Position numbers and translations under genes: made by a program. The notes under the pieces are model-generated. The model ran no database searches and was not told the origin of the DNA. It worked only from the letters and a program-made list of their open reading frames with translations. DNA of 64,000 nucleotides, from positions 19,981,681 through 20,045,680 of the forward strand of contig OZ020593.1 of the NCBI GenBank assembly GCA_963971535.1, given 5' to 3'. Positions 9,001-18,962 of the stretch are shown one piece after another. The stretch comes from Notolepis coatsorum. Taxonomy: Eukaryota > Chordata > Actinopteri > Aulopiformes > Paralepididae. Position 1 is the first letter of the stretch, and every line of letters starts with the position of its first letter.

Positions 9001-9742
9001 TAACAAGCCAGAGGCAGATCCAATGTTGTCATGACAAAGACCTTAAGTGCCAAAACCCCTCAAAGGCTCTCCTCAGTGTGTGTGTTAGGATGTCAGATTT
9101 AACCTGTGCACACCAATCATCTCTCTCCTTATGTCTAGTCAAGCCAGGTTGTGGAGGAGAGAGACAGGGAGGAACAGGCTGTAGACTACTTTGCCCGACT
9201 ACTGAGCCTGCTATGATGCAGGTGTTTTTACATCACCACCCAAAACAAGATCCAGCCAAGAGTGAGTGAGTACACTGGTCCACTTGCACTGGTACACTTG
9301 TCCATGGCACTTACTACCCAGCTTTGTAGTGGTTTGGGGGAATAGTACAGTAGGTACGCATATTTAAGGGGGATGGTGTACTGGTGGGTGGTGTCCGGCC
9401 GATTGTGGAGGGCCGGTCTGGGCCAAAAATGCCAGGGCCAATATTTTGTCCCAGTCCAGCCCTGGTTGGAGCGGAACCCTTCTGGGCTGGAGCAGCATCC
9501 TCCTGGGCCTGGCACTGGCGTGGCTGCAGTGACCATCCATCAACCCTTCCGTGACGACTTCCTCCATGCCGGAGGGCCCAACGGTTGCATCTGCCACACG
9601 CCAGACAAACCGGTTTGAAGATAAACGATTGGCAAGATGTAACAAGTGATTCATGGCCCAGGTATACATATGTCTGAAGTTAATTAGTGCAGCGATAACA
9701 ACATGTACAGTATCTTCAGGAATGAGAACCAGTACTAGTAGT
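9001..9742. other. Non-coding stretch with a small hAT-like remnant
   Basis: No gene recognised; short frames here have no family features. Around 9407-9465 'ggccggtctgggcc' and 'cccagtccagccctg' face each other and resemble the ends of a small non-autonomous hAT element. Confidence 0.4.
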
Positions 9743-9890
9743 AACACACTGAGATAAGATATTCCTTTGTTGATCCACTTGGTGAAAGTTCGAGCATCAT
9801 AGCAGCATGGAGGAGGGGGGAGGGGAGGTACAGGTATGGGCAGGGTAATAGGAAAAAGACATACATATAGGCAATACAATACGATTTGAA
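9743..9890 (-). mobile_element. LINE 3' terminus, inverted (family 'GGAATATCTTAT')
   Basis: 'gataagatattcctttgttg' through 'aggtacaggtatgg' to 'aggcaatacaatacgatttg' matches, inverted, the LINE ends at 62905 and 56945. Confidence 0.6.
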
Positions 9891-10690
9891 CATTTTATTT
9901 AACCTTTATTTATTTTTATTTTTTTATTTGGACAAGACAATGCAAAATGAATGAACACTGTGGAGTGTAAAAATGGCCGGATTTAGCACAAGGCTAATTT
10001 CCATCCGTTGTCCCCAAACATAAAAACAGGACTCATAGAAACAGTAAGAAATGTACAAATACATAACAGCAATACACATAAAAACAGTAAAAAAAAAATT
10101 ACAAATACATAACAGCAATACAAATACTAGTGGCTAGAGATATGTCACATGTGTTCACATGACTGGTTGGTCTTCAGCCATTTTTTTTAGTTGCCCTCTA
10201 AAAGAAGCAAGGGTGGGGATTTCCCTTTCCCTTTCTGTAGGACCTCTGTTGCCAAATTCTCATTTGTTTATCAAGGTGCAGTGATGTGGAATGATATACA
10301 AAATCTAATAGAAACATGTTCCACTTTAAATATATTTAAAAGTAAGCTTAAAAAAGAACTACAGATCATGTAGTCTATACAGTATCCATGTGTATTTGTG
10401 TAAAGTCTTTTAAAAAAGAATTCCCAACATTATAATAGTTGTATAATGCTGTATTGTATGTATCTGTGTGTATGAGAGAGGGATATGCGCATGTGTTTGT
10501 GCATAATGTGGGGGGGGGGGGATTTTTTGTGTGTAGTTATCCTATATAGGTTTAAGAGGGGAGGTCGCTTATAAGCCCTTGGTTTTTTTTTTTTACCTTT
10601 CCTGCACATTTGAACTGTTTTTCTTTTTACTTATTTTATCCCAGAATGTATGTTTGTAAGTGCGAATAACAATAAACAATAAACAAGACT
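9891..10690 (+). pseudogene. LINE C-terminal RT fragment and 3' UTR
   Basis: At 10245-10373 the plus strand encodes 'FVYQGAVMWNDIQNLI' and 'STLNIFKSKLKKELQIM' then a stop, the usual C-terminus of L2/CR1-type LINE ORF2. The 3' UTR follows to 'acaataaacaataaacaa' near 10685. 9891-10240 is AT-rich and repetitive; a 23-bp word with 'acataacagcaatacaaata' occurs twice near 10055-10125. Confidence 0.6.
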
Positions 10691-10960
10691 GTTCCATGTT
10701 TGACTGCCTTTTATGGACAGGACGTTTTGGCCAAAACGTGGTCAGTCTACGTTGGACCATGCAGTCACCTCTGGTGTCTGACCTGGTGCAGAGTCCAGTG
10801 TTTCTTTTTTTGTAGATGAATTCCTGTACAGGGGGGGGAGCTAGTCCATGTAGGCATTTGTAGATGAAACAAGAGCTTTTTAAGGAGTGAGTCCCTAAGC
10901 CGTAGTAGTGAACTGCAGCTTTGGTCCCACCAGGGGAGGTGATGCTCCTTGCTGGCCGCT
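10691..10960 (-). pseudogene. LINE C-terminal RT fragment
   Basis: The complement reads 'GTKAAVHYYGLGTHSLKSSC', 'FIYKCLHGLAPPPVQEF', then a degenerate 'TFWPKRP', the conserved C-terminal part of another CR1/L2-type ORF2. It stops at the inverted-repeat element that starts near 10970. Confidence 0.65.
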
Positions 10961-11117
10961 TATAGCTTATCCGCAACAGTAAGTTACTTCCGGGGTAGGC
11001 CTGATTGGCCCCGACGGGCACGTGACGCGCAACTTTCTCTGCCGCGCGGCACGCTCCGCGGAGCCGAGCGGCAGAGCTTGCGGAATTACGTAACCGTCCA
11101 AATACGCCATGACTTTC

Positions 11118-11196
11118 ATTCGGCGCTTCAGCTCACCTGGCAGAGCAGTGGTCCTGCGATCCTGCGGTCCATTATTGATGAGTTTGAATCCCATCA
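11118..11196 (+). other. tRNA-like (SINE-head or pseudo-tRNA) segment
   Basis: 'agctcacctggcagagcag' resembles an A box and 'gagtttgaatcccatcaaat' carries a B-box-like GTTTGAATCC, spaced about as in a tRNA. The acceptor stem and anticodon arm are not convincing, so it is called tRNA-like, not a gene. Confidence 0.45.
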
Positions 11197-11245
11197 AATC
11201 TTTTTTTTTTAACGTGATTTTTTTTTTAACGTGTATTCTTTCGCC

Positions 11246-11360
11246 GGTTAAGGTTAGGCATGGTTAAGGTTAAGGTTAAGGTTAGGCATTGTTTCGGAGT
11301 TGGTTAAGGTTAGAACGGTTAAGTTTAGGCGCTGTTAAGGAGCTGGTTAAGGTTAGAGTT
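11246..11360 (+). repeat. Degenerate telomere-like GGTTAAGG tract
   Basis: Irregular runs of 'ggttaaggtta' and 'gttaaggttaggca' fill the centre of the inverted-repeat element. They resemble, but are not, vertebrate TTAGGG. A looser tract of the same type occurs at 36284-36420. Confidence 0.6.
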
Positions 11361-11734
11361 TGTGTTAGAGAATGGCAATAGACAGCCTATTTCCGCGCGA
11401 CAGCTCTCAGCAGCCTCGTTGCGCGTCCTGAGTTTGCCGCGTCACGTGCCTGTCGGGGCCAATCAGGCCTACCCCGGAAGTCACTTACTGTTGCGGAACA
11501 GTTACAGGCTTCCTGGCCTTTTGGCTTCCCCTCCTGGAGAAAGAGGACATTATTTCCTTGATTTAATCTGTGAACAGACTAGTTTGTCTCTGTGCTGGCA
11601 GAGGAAAGGGTCTCATCCCAGTTTATATTTTTAATAGCATCTCCAAAGCATTGTTGCATGTTTTTGGGGATGAAATTAGAAGAGGAGTTTTTATTTGGTG
11701 CATTAAATTAAGGAACCGTTTTTTATTTAATTTC

Positions 11735-12231
11735 CTAGCAATTTAAAAAAAAATTATGATCAGAAAGGCCGGTCAGCAAATTGTAGGTTTTAGCAATTCT
11801 GTCAGCTTTGTTTGTGAATAATAGGTTTATCCTGGTTTGGGAGGTTTTGGTTACTCTGGTCGGTTGCTCAATTAATTGTACTAGGTTATGGGCATCCATG
11901 GTTTGCTTGAGGTTCTTTCTAATCCGTTTATCGTCCCAATTTATGTTAAAATCTCCTAGAATAATGGTCTCTTTATTAGAGTCACAGGAGCTCAACAGGA
12001 GCTTTAACTGATCATAGAAATACATTTTGGCGGTTGGTTGTCTATAGAGGCAACCAACACAACCGAGATTAACATCAGTTGACCAAACTATTTCTTTGCA
12101 GGCAAGTTCTTGATATAGAGTAATACACCCCCACCTTTGCCCTTTCTCCCTTAATACTATCCTTCCTGAAAACATTGTATCCTGGCATTCTGGTGAAGAC
12201 TGTTTTAACCAGGATTCCGATATACCTAAAC
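11735..12231 (-). pseudogene. LINE apurinic endonuclease domain (3' portion)
   Basis: The complement encodes 'GISESWLKQSS', 'CVGCLYRQPTAK', 'ETIILGDFNINWDDK' (catalytic Asp-Asn of the LINE endonuclease) and 'LTGLSDHNFFLNC' (SDH motif). The domain is continuous with 12717-12990; the hAT-like MITE at 12232-12708 splits it just before 'GISESW'. Confidence 0.82.
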
Positions 12232-12564
12232 TAGGGATGCTCGATATTGGCTTTTTTACCGATACCGATATTCCGATATTGTCCAACTCTTAATTTCGAT
12301 ACCGATACCGATACCGATATCAACCGATACCGATATATGCAGGGTTTCCCCCCAAAAAAACGGAATAATTTCAGGTAACTAATAATTTCACTGGATGCAT
12401 TCAAAAGGCTTTCTAAATGTAAGCATTATCTGTGCAAAATATGATAATTAAAAAAGTAAAAATTAACATTACATATCTCTTGTTGTTGAATTAAACCAAC
12501 ATGCATACTTTTGACAATAAATAAAATAAGAATTGGTTCTTACTTGCTTGCCTGGGTAAATAAA

Positions 12565-12596
<32 letters not shown>

Positions 12597-12708
12597 TGTT
12601 ATTGTTTTTTTTTTTTTTTTTTAACCGATACCGATATTTTCCGATATCACATTTTACTGCCGATATCGGCCGATAATATCGGTCGGCCGATAATATCGGA
12701 CATCCCTA
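12232..12708. mobile_element. hAT-like MITE with 8-bp target duplication
   Basis: 477 bp, ends TAGGGATG...CATCCCTA, with the perfect target duplication ACCTAAAC at 12224-12231 and 12709-12716. The body is rich in 'accgatatcgg' words and holds an A-tract near 12566-12595. No open frame. The end sequence matches the element at 50087-50680. Confidence 0.88.
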
Positions 12709-12716
12709 ACCTAAAC

Positions 12717-12995
12717 AATCAATATTGGAATCAAGCAAAAGATGCTCTAACTGTTCACGTTTGTTACCAAGACTGAGAATATTTAAGTGTCCACAAAAAA
12801 GTCCCTTTGGCTTGCACCGTGGATTCCAAACAAATTTTCTTTAGAACTGGATTTCTGGATTTTACCTCCAGTTCGTTTGTGATGGAGGAACCGGGATATT
12901 ATTCACTGTATGAGGTCCAAGTTCGAGATTTGGTAGATATATTGTAAACCTATTATAAACCTCACCATTTGCTACAAGGCTATCCTGTACAGCTA
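12717..12995 (-). pseudogene. LINE endonuclease domain (5' portion)
   Basis: The complement reads 'GHLNILSLGNKREQLEHLLL' then 'DSNIDCL', the conserved N-terminal strand of the LINE endonuclease, leading directly into 'GISESWL' once the MITE is skipped. Confidence 0.75.
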
Positions 12996-12999
12996 AAGA

Positions 13000-13704
13000 A
13001 GCATGGGGTCCATACAGGCACATTGGACCCTGTTGATGTCAGTAAAATGTATTTTCTAAACCATTTGGAGCTGGGCTTGTCAGCTGGGAGGCCACCAGAG
13101 TGTGATTTCGACGGCGCTGTGGAGGTGGGATGGGTGGGGGGCATAGCGCTTTCTGGGGCAGAGTTGGTGGCTGCGGGGCCTTGCGTATGATAAGGGGGGT
13201 GAGTTTAATTCCAGCGCTTATCAAGTCAGTGCTGCCAGCTGAGAGTTGGGTAGTTTTGATATCCTCTCCACCAGCGGGGGGGGGGGGGGGGGGGGGGGGG
13301 GGGTGCGACCTCGGCAGATAGGAGTTGTTTGTCTGTTGTTTGGGAAACTTGTGTTCCGACCTTGTGCGGAGGCACGCCAAGCATGTAGAACACATTGGAT
13401 TTATTAACCAGGCAGGTCAATTAAGAACAACATTTGTATTTACAATGATGGCCTGGCCAGAGGACAAAAAGGGCCTCTCGAAGGGTAACAGGGAAAGGGG
13501 ACAAAAAATGTATAAAATAAAATAGAAAAGAGACAGACGATACATACATCACAGAGGTAAGGGAAATAATTAAATAATTAAAACACACATCAAACAAACA
13601 ACCAAATACAATTACAAGGTATGTAATTTTGAAGCACAACAGTCAAATTACAGTTATTATTAAAAAGAATGTGGGGATAAAAATAGTGTAAGAATGTGAG
13701 AAAG
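13000..13704. other. Non-coding stretch with a G28 homopolymer
   Basis: No gene recognised. 13276-13303 is a run of 28 G; the frames across it (poly-Pro or poly-Gly) are artefacts of that run. The rest is AT-rich intergenic-type sequence. Confidence 0.6.
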
Positions 13705-13795
13705 TAACAGTGTAATCAAAGGTGCAGATGAGTGTCTGTATGCCCTATAAGTTATATTATACATTACAATAAATATAGGCAATAAAGAATTTGAA
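13705..13795 (-). mobile_element. LINE 3' UTR piece, inverted
   Basis: 'cattacaataaatataggca' and 'ataaagaatttgaatctgaa' match the inverted LINE end at 57060-57150. Confidence 0.55.
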
Positions 13796-13944
13796 TCTGA
13801 ATATATGCTACAAGTAAAGTGGTTGTTAAAGAACCCAAGGCGCCTATCACAAAGAGTAGGGGGTTCCCCGACGTTCCTGGTGAAATTCCCAATCAGGTCT
13901 CTGACATCAAGGCCACCTAATCATCCCTCCCCCCTTAATTGGCT

Positions 13945-14130
13945 GATATCAATCCCCGTCTCCTGAGCCATTCAGCCATTGTGTAGTGTGATGTGTAGCC
14001 TGGTGCCAGTGTATGGCAGCCATTGAGCCTGCGTAGCCCAAGGTTGGGTGTTACCAGTGGTGGTGAAGGAGGCAATTTCCACCCTACATTGTGGGGAGCG
14101 CTTTGAGTGTCTAGAAAAGCGCTCTTATCT
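13945..14130 (+). mobile_element. SINE-like repeat, 3' part
   Basis: Ends 'gagcgctttgagtgtctag' then 'aaaagcgctctta', the conserved tail of fish SINE/L2-type repeats, preceded by 'gtgtagtgtgatgtgtagcc'. It directly abuts the L2 fragment. Confidence 0.5.
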
Positions 14131-14902
14131 CTTACAGAATGACCTCCTAGACCAGCGGTTCCCAAACTTTTTTGGCCGTGCACCCCCTGTCACCTCCCGA
14201 CCTAGCTGACGCACCCCCCAATGGGTTTCTGTTAGAAAACATTGTTGCTGGTCTCCGTGCACAGATTAAATTTTTTATTTTATCTCTTCCCACAGCAACT
14301 ATGGATAGGAAATTTCTTTATTTAATTAAAATGTTCACGACAACATGGATGCATGTACTCTGCCAGCATGTTTAATATCCATAATACTAAAGGTTTGACT
14401 AAGATTTTTATGAAATTTATTGTAAAAAAATGATTTTTTTTTTATTTACCACCATTAGCCTTTTCATGTCACGCACCACCTAGAGGGCGCTCGCGCACCA
14501 CAAGGGGTGCGCGCACCACAGTTTGGGAACCACTGTCCTAGACCCTAATCAGTCTGTCTTCCGGACTGGCCACTCCACAGAAACGGCCCTCATTGCGGTC
14601 ACAGAGGCACTTCACTTAGCAAAAGCGAAGGGCCTCTCCTCTGTCCTGATTCTCCTAGATCTATCTGCAGCCTTCGACACAGTCAACCATCAGATCCTCC
14701 TCGCGGCCCTCGCAGGAATGGAAGTGGTTGGCTCTGCGCTGACATGGCTAACATCATACCTCAATGACCGCTTCTACCAAGTGTCATGGAGAGGGACCCT
14801 GTCGGCCACCCGCCCCCTGCGGACGGGTGTCCCCCAGGGCTCGGTCCTAGGACCCCTTCTCTTCTCCCTCTACACTAAATCACTGGGTAACATTATCACG
14901 TC
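14131..14902 (+). pseudogene. L2-type LINE RT fragment, split by a MITE
   Basis: Codes 'NDLLD' up to 14152 and, after the MITE, 'PNQSVFRTGHSTETALIAV', 'LLDLSAAFDTVNHQILL' (catalytic Asp), '[18 protein letters not shown]' and 'LGNIITSHGFS', where it is cut off. The wording is typical of fish L2 LINEs. Without the MITE the frame is open until the junction near 14902 with an inverted fragment of another LINE. Confidence 0.82.
14153..14535. mobile_element. hAT MITE (CAG-GGTTCCCAAACT ends) with 8-bp duplication
   Basis: 383 bp, left end CAGCGGTTCCCAAACT and right end AGTTTGGGAACCACTG in inverted orientation. The perfect target duplication TCCTAGAC lies at 14145-14152 and 14536-14543. Ends of this wording are typical of Charlie-like hAT elements. 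No coding capacity. Confidence 0.9.
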
Positions 14903-15490
14903 TCATGGCTTCTCGGGACCTGAGGCATTGATCAGCCTGGCGGCTGAGGGGAAGAAGCTCAGTCTGTGTCGAGCTTTCACAGCCTTTGGGATCCTCAGCC
15001 TTCTCCCAGAGGGGAGCAGGGTGAAGAGGCTGTGACCGGGGTGGGATGGGTCGGCCATGATCTTCCTCGCCCTCTTCAGCGCCCTGGAGTCATGCAGGGA
15101 CCTGAGGGAGGGCAGGGGACAGCCGATCACCCTCTCCGCGGAGCGAATCACCCGCTGCAGCTTGGCAAGATCTTTTGCCGCTGCAGCGGGGGAACCAGGA
15201 GATGATGGAGTGGGTGAGGATGGACTCAATGATGGCCGTGTAGAATTGGGCCATCATGGTCCTCGGCAGTTTATATTTCTTCAACTGCCGGAGGAAGAAC
15301 ATCCTCCCCTGGGCCTTCTTGAGCAGGCCTGTGATGTTGAGCTCCCACTTCAAATCCCGGGAGATGGTCATGCCGAGGAATCGGCATGACTCCACGGAGG
15401 TCACCTGAGTGCCTCCCAGTATGATGGGAGGGGGCAGGGCTGCTTTCTTCCTGAAGTCCACTACCATCTCTTCTGGATGTACAGTGTAGG
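14903..15490 (-). pseudogene. LINE RT C-terminal half, frameshifted
   Basis: The complement reads 'MVVDFRKKAALPPPIILGG', 'FLGMTISRDLKWELNI', 'QFYTAIIESILTHSI' and, in another frame, 'QRVIRSAERVIGCPLPSL', 'ADPSHPGHSLFTLLPSGRRL' and 'HRLSFFPSAARLINA'. It is the same clade as the element at 374-1465. A frameshift near 15200 separates the two halves. Confidence 0.82.
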
Positions 15491-15493
15491 TCT

Positions 15494-15665
15494 ATGCAAG
15501 ACAATCTGGTTTTTACAGGGATAGCAGAGAAGGAGAGCAAGGACTGTGAAACAGTCATAAGGGAGTTTATGTCAGACCAGCTAAGACTGCCTAGGGACAC
15601 TGTTCAGAACATCACCTTCTCTAGAGTACACAGAATGGGAAAACCCTCAGGGGACAGACCCAGGG
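15494..15665 (+). pseudogene. L1-type ORF1 protein fragment
   Basis: Codes 'QDNLVFTGIAEKESKDCETV' and 'FMSDQLRLPRDTVQNITFSR' then 'VHRMG', which is how the RNA-binding domain of L1/Tx1 LINE ORF1 proteins reads. Only about 55 codons remain before unrelated repeat sequence begins at 'caggggcggagctag' (15661), itself the edge of another repeat. Confidence 0.65.
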
Positions 15666-15884
15666 GCGGAGCTAGGGGGTGGCTACTTGGGCTCAAGCCC
15701 TGAATGTTTTCTGAAAAGCCCCGAATCTATTTTTAAAAAAAATACAAAAAAATAAAAATTTAATTAATTTTTTTTTTTTTTTTTTGACAATTCATCATTG
15801 TTACATGAAAATATGTTTGCACCAGATTTAGCAGAAGCTAATTTCCATCTGTGGTCTATCCAGCTGCTAACTGTATTTGAGTGA

Positions 15885-16092
15885 GTTAAGTCTTGGTGTC
15901 ATGGTAGACTCAGACCTAAGCTTTAAATCACAATCAACAAGTTTACAAAAACTTAATTCTTCCACCTTAGAAACATAGCTAAAGTACGGCCATTTATAAA
16001 TCAAAAGGACGCTGAAAACCAGATCCATGCCTTTATTTCAAGCCAACTCGACTACTGTAATGCACTCCTTACCGGCCTCCCGAAGAAATACG
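15885..16092 (+). pseudogene. L2-type LINE RT C-terminal fragment
   Basis: With frame corrections the plus strand reads 'LGVMVDSDLSFKSQ', 'NIAKVRPFINQKDAEN' and 'AFISSQLDYCNALLTGLPK', the conserved C-terminal region of fish L2 ORF2. It is degenerate, and is followed by tandem 'actattttattgcaatgcac' words to 16170. Confidence 0.75.
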
Positions 16093-16708
16093 ATGATAAC
16101 TATTTTATTGCAATGCACTATTGCATTATTTTATTCTATTTTACTAACTATTTTATTGCACTGCACTATTTTACTTTGCATCAGTGAATCATAGACGCCT
16201 GGCCATAAGAGCATTCGGAGCATCTCTGCTCTCCCACTATTGAACTTGGGGGAGCAAAGGTATGCTCTTGCTCCACCACTTTTTGATCATATGAAAAATA
16301 TGATATACCCCCCCCAATATATAAATCTAACCATAACTACTGAGTTAACTGAGTTTTATAGTGAAAAGAGCAGCTTTATTGGTCAAGATTGAAGGCTCTA
16401 TATTGCAGGAAATTGCACGTACAGGTTAATTAAATTCAAAAGAAATCTGCCGTTTTGAGCATCACCAGCAGAAGGAGCTTGTCAAGGGTAGGGGCAGGGA
16501 GTTAAAGAACACACCTTTGGCATGAACGACCAATTTCCTCCCGAGATCAATGGAAGACGTAAGCTATTATATCCTATCATGAAAGAACATCGAAGCCTAA
16601 ACAAACGTGTCGCCCTTGTAGTGGATAGACTATATATCAACAACCAACTGTTTAGGGACTCCAGTATCACTCCATGGTTATTCTGAAACCCATTGAGACT
16701 ATTGCTTT

Positions 16709-17403
16709 ATGGTTGGTAGGCCTACTGATACTTCCTGTATTAAGCTAGGCTTGCATAAGGGTTTGGTTATAGCTCATATCAATGTGTGTAGCCTGAGAAA
16801 TAAGTGCTATGAAATTGAATGTATGGTCAAAGCTAACTGGATTAATATCCTTGCCATCTCTGAAACGCACCTTGATGATTCCTTCTCTGATTCTGCTGTA
16901 ACTATAGAAGGTTTTAATATTTTTAGAAAAGATAGAAACAGGTTTGGTGGGGGTGTGGCAATCTATGTTCAGAATCAATTACCTGTGAAAACACGATATG
17001 ATCTGATGAAGGACAACATTGAAGCTATCTGTGTGCAGGTTCACCTGCCCTATCTCAAACCTATTCTAGTTTGCAGTTTCTACAGACCTCCGAGTGCAAA
17101 TGCTACATATGTTAATGATTTGTGTGATATGTTCGATAGGATATCGGACGAAAACAGAGAAATATTCTTACTTGGGGATATGAATGTAGACTGGTTGGGA
17201 AAGCCATGTACCAATAGGAACAAGGTGCTCTCTATATTACATACTTGTAATCTGTCACAAATTGTCAATCTTCCCACTAGAATAAGTATAGATAAGGATG
17301 GTAGCATTTCATCTACATGTATTGATCATATTTATACAAACGTGCCAGGCCAATGCTCAAAGGCAGTCTCTGTTCCTGTAGGTTTCAGTGACCACAACAT
17401 CAT
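16709..17403 (+). pseudogene. LINE endonuclease domain
   Basis: Open frame with 'LVIAHINVCSLRNKCYEI', 'INILAISETHLDDSF' (catalytic Glu), 'GGGVAIYVQNQLPV', 'CSFYRPPSANATYV', 'EIFLLGDMNVDWL' and 'VGFSDHNIIF' (SDH motif). It is a well-preserved LINE apurinic endonuclease whose frame is interrupted right after the SDH motif by an inserted LINE end. The reading resumes after 17938 with 'RMTKVPKAKAKIIFQ'. Downstream RT is absent. Confidence 0.85.
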
Positions 17404-17938
17404 TTTCATTTTCATTTCAATTTCAAACCTTTATTTATACTCGTGAAAGCACTGAGGTTTCCCTCATTTACAGTGATGACGAGTTAACAAAGGACACAAA
17501 TATCATAACAGTTAAAAATTACAATGAATTACAATTACTACAATGATGGATTAAAAACAATTACATGATTCAGTACATAGGTCAAGTGCAATGCCTTTAA
17601 ACTCCATGAATGACGGGAATGTTCCGAGCTTTAGAGTCTTTTGCAGGGTATTCCATGTGTATGGAGCATCGTAGGAGAAGGCAGATTTTCCAAGCTCAGA
17701 CCGAACTCGAGGCACCCTGAGCACAAGCCGATCATTCAAACGAGTTTGGTAGGTGACAGCACTCCAGACCAACAAAGATGTAATATAAGGTGGAAGTTTG
17801 CCAATAATTGCTTTGTAGATAAAAAGATACCCATGATAACTACGTCGCAACGAGAGAGATGGCCAACCTACCCTCTCATACAAAAGACAATGGTGAGTAT
17901 CATATTTGTCACCCGTAATAAATCTTAGGGCGGATCAT
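17404..17938 (-). mobile_element. LINE 3' end inserted into the endonuclease, with ATCAT duplication
   Basis: The complement encodes 'RVGWPSLSLRRSYHGYLFIY', 'KAIIGKLPPYITSLL', 'RVRSELGKSAFSYDAPYTW' and 'NTLQKTLKLGTF', a LINE ORF2 C-terminus. Its tail lies at the left edge as 'tttcattttcattt'. ATCAT at 17399-17403 is repeated at 17934-17938, a short target duplication, so it is a 5'-truncated insertion opposite in orientation to its host LINE. Confidence 0.75.
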
Positions 17939-18060
17939 AGCAGTCTCCAGAATGACGAAGGTCCCAAAAGCCAAAGCAAAAATCATTTTCCAGTTCACTG
18001 ATCCAGCCGGGGTTACCACAGTTGATTCTGGAGACTCTGAGACCCGCTGATCATGGAGTT
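17939..18060 (+). pseudogene. Endonuclease continuation, decayed
   Basis: 'agcagtctccagaatgacga' continues the host LINE frame ('RMTKVPKAKAKIIFQ'), then the homology fades and a stop follows near 18045. Confidence 0.55.
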
Positions 18061-18599
18061 CTACTGTATCGCGTTGGATCCATACACTTATCGATTTTTT
18101 CTAATGGTGATCAGGAATTGGAATATACCAGTTGGATACCATCTGATGTCAGGTAAGGACTCTATGTTATCAGTGTTAGGATAATCAGACAAATTTTGAT
18201 GAAGTTATAAGCTGTTTTGTGAAATGTCCTCTTTCGGTTTCACTGTAAAAGTCAGAGAGGAAATCAACGCGGCGATTATCCGTGCGCGGCCCCAATGTGC
18301 TTGCGTGCACGTATAATATTGATCATCTAGCGTTTATTTGAAAACGATTCATAAAAAGGCTGTCGAATATCAACGTTGTGGAATATTTCAGTAAAAGACG
18401 ATTTTCATAGAATGGTCCAGAATGTGCTGTTTTTTATCTCTCAACGGGTGCTTTTCTAAATGCTCTGAAACGGAAATGACGCGATAAAAAACCAATCTGC
18501 CTCGACAGCACTGACTGGAAAATAGTCTTTGATAATGCGACGGGCAGATTAGACACATAGCCATAATTTAAAACATAGATTAGGCGATATTAACGTTAA
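18061..18599. other. No recognised feature
   Basis: No open frame or family motif recognised. Several CpG-containing words lie near 18265-18310, without gene structure. Confidence 0.4.
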
Positions 18600-18962
18600 C
18601 ATTGGCGCTGATGGTGGCATTCAGGGGGTAAAAAGGAAAACCTGGCGTGGCACTCAAAGTGTTGCCTTAATGTGTATTGCATTTGTGTATGGGTTTTTGC
18701 CTATTAGCCTACAAGTTCTCATTTTGTATCTTTAAAAATGGATATTTATTGTATGTTTTTAGTTAATTGTTTTGTTTTTTTATTTCTATCTATAGCATCT
18801 GTGAAAGTATCTTATTTTGCTATATACTAAATCCTTGTTTTTATCTTTTGTATTGCTCTATGCATTAACTGTTTTATGTATTGTGTTGTGTGGACCCCAG
18901 GAAGACTAGCTGGGAGCCATGGCACCAGCTAATGGGGATCCTTAATAAAAAACAAAAACAAA
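18600..18962 (+). mobile_element. LINE 3' UTR ending GGGGATCCTTAATAAA
   Basis: AT-rich 3' UTR ending 'gtgtggaccccaggaagact' and 'agctaatggggatccttaat' then 'aaaaaacaaaaac'. The 'GGACCCCAGGAAGA...CTAATGGGGATCC' terminus is a widespread teleost LINE end. It abuts an inverted LINE ORF. Confidence 0.7.

Larger units (their letters stand above)
10970..11497. mobile_element. Element with ~60-bp terminal inverted repeats
   Basis: The left arm (10970-11033) and right arm (11432-11497) are inverted copies of about 60 bp with only two or three differences, starting TCCGCAACAGTAAG and including 'cttccggggtaggcctgatt'. Between them are a GC-rich block, a tRNA-like segment and a telomere-like tract. No transposase frame is present, so it would be non-autonomous. 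No clear target duplication could be read, so the superfamily is open. Confidence 0.7.

Noticed and set aside
11246..11360. True telomere remnant
   Set aside because: Repeats are GGTTAAGG-like and irregular, not TTAGGG, and lie within an inverted-repeat element.
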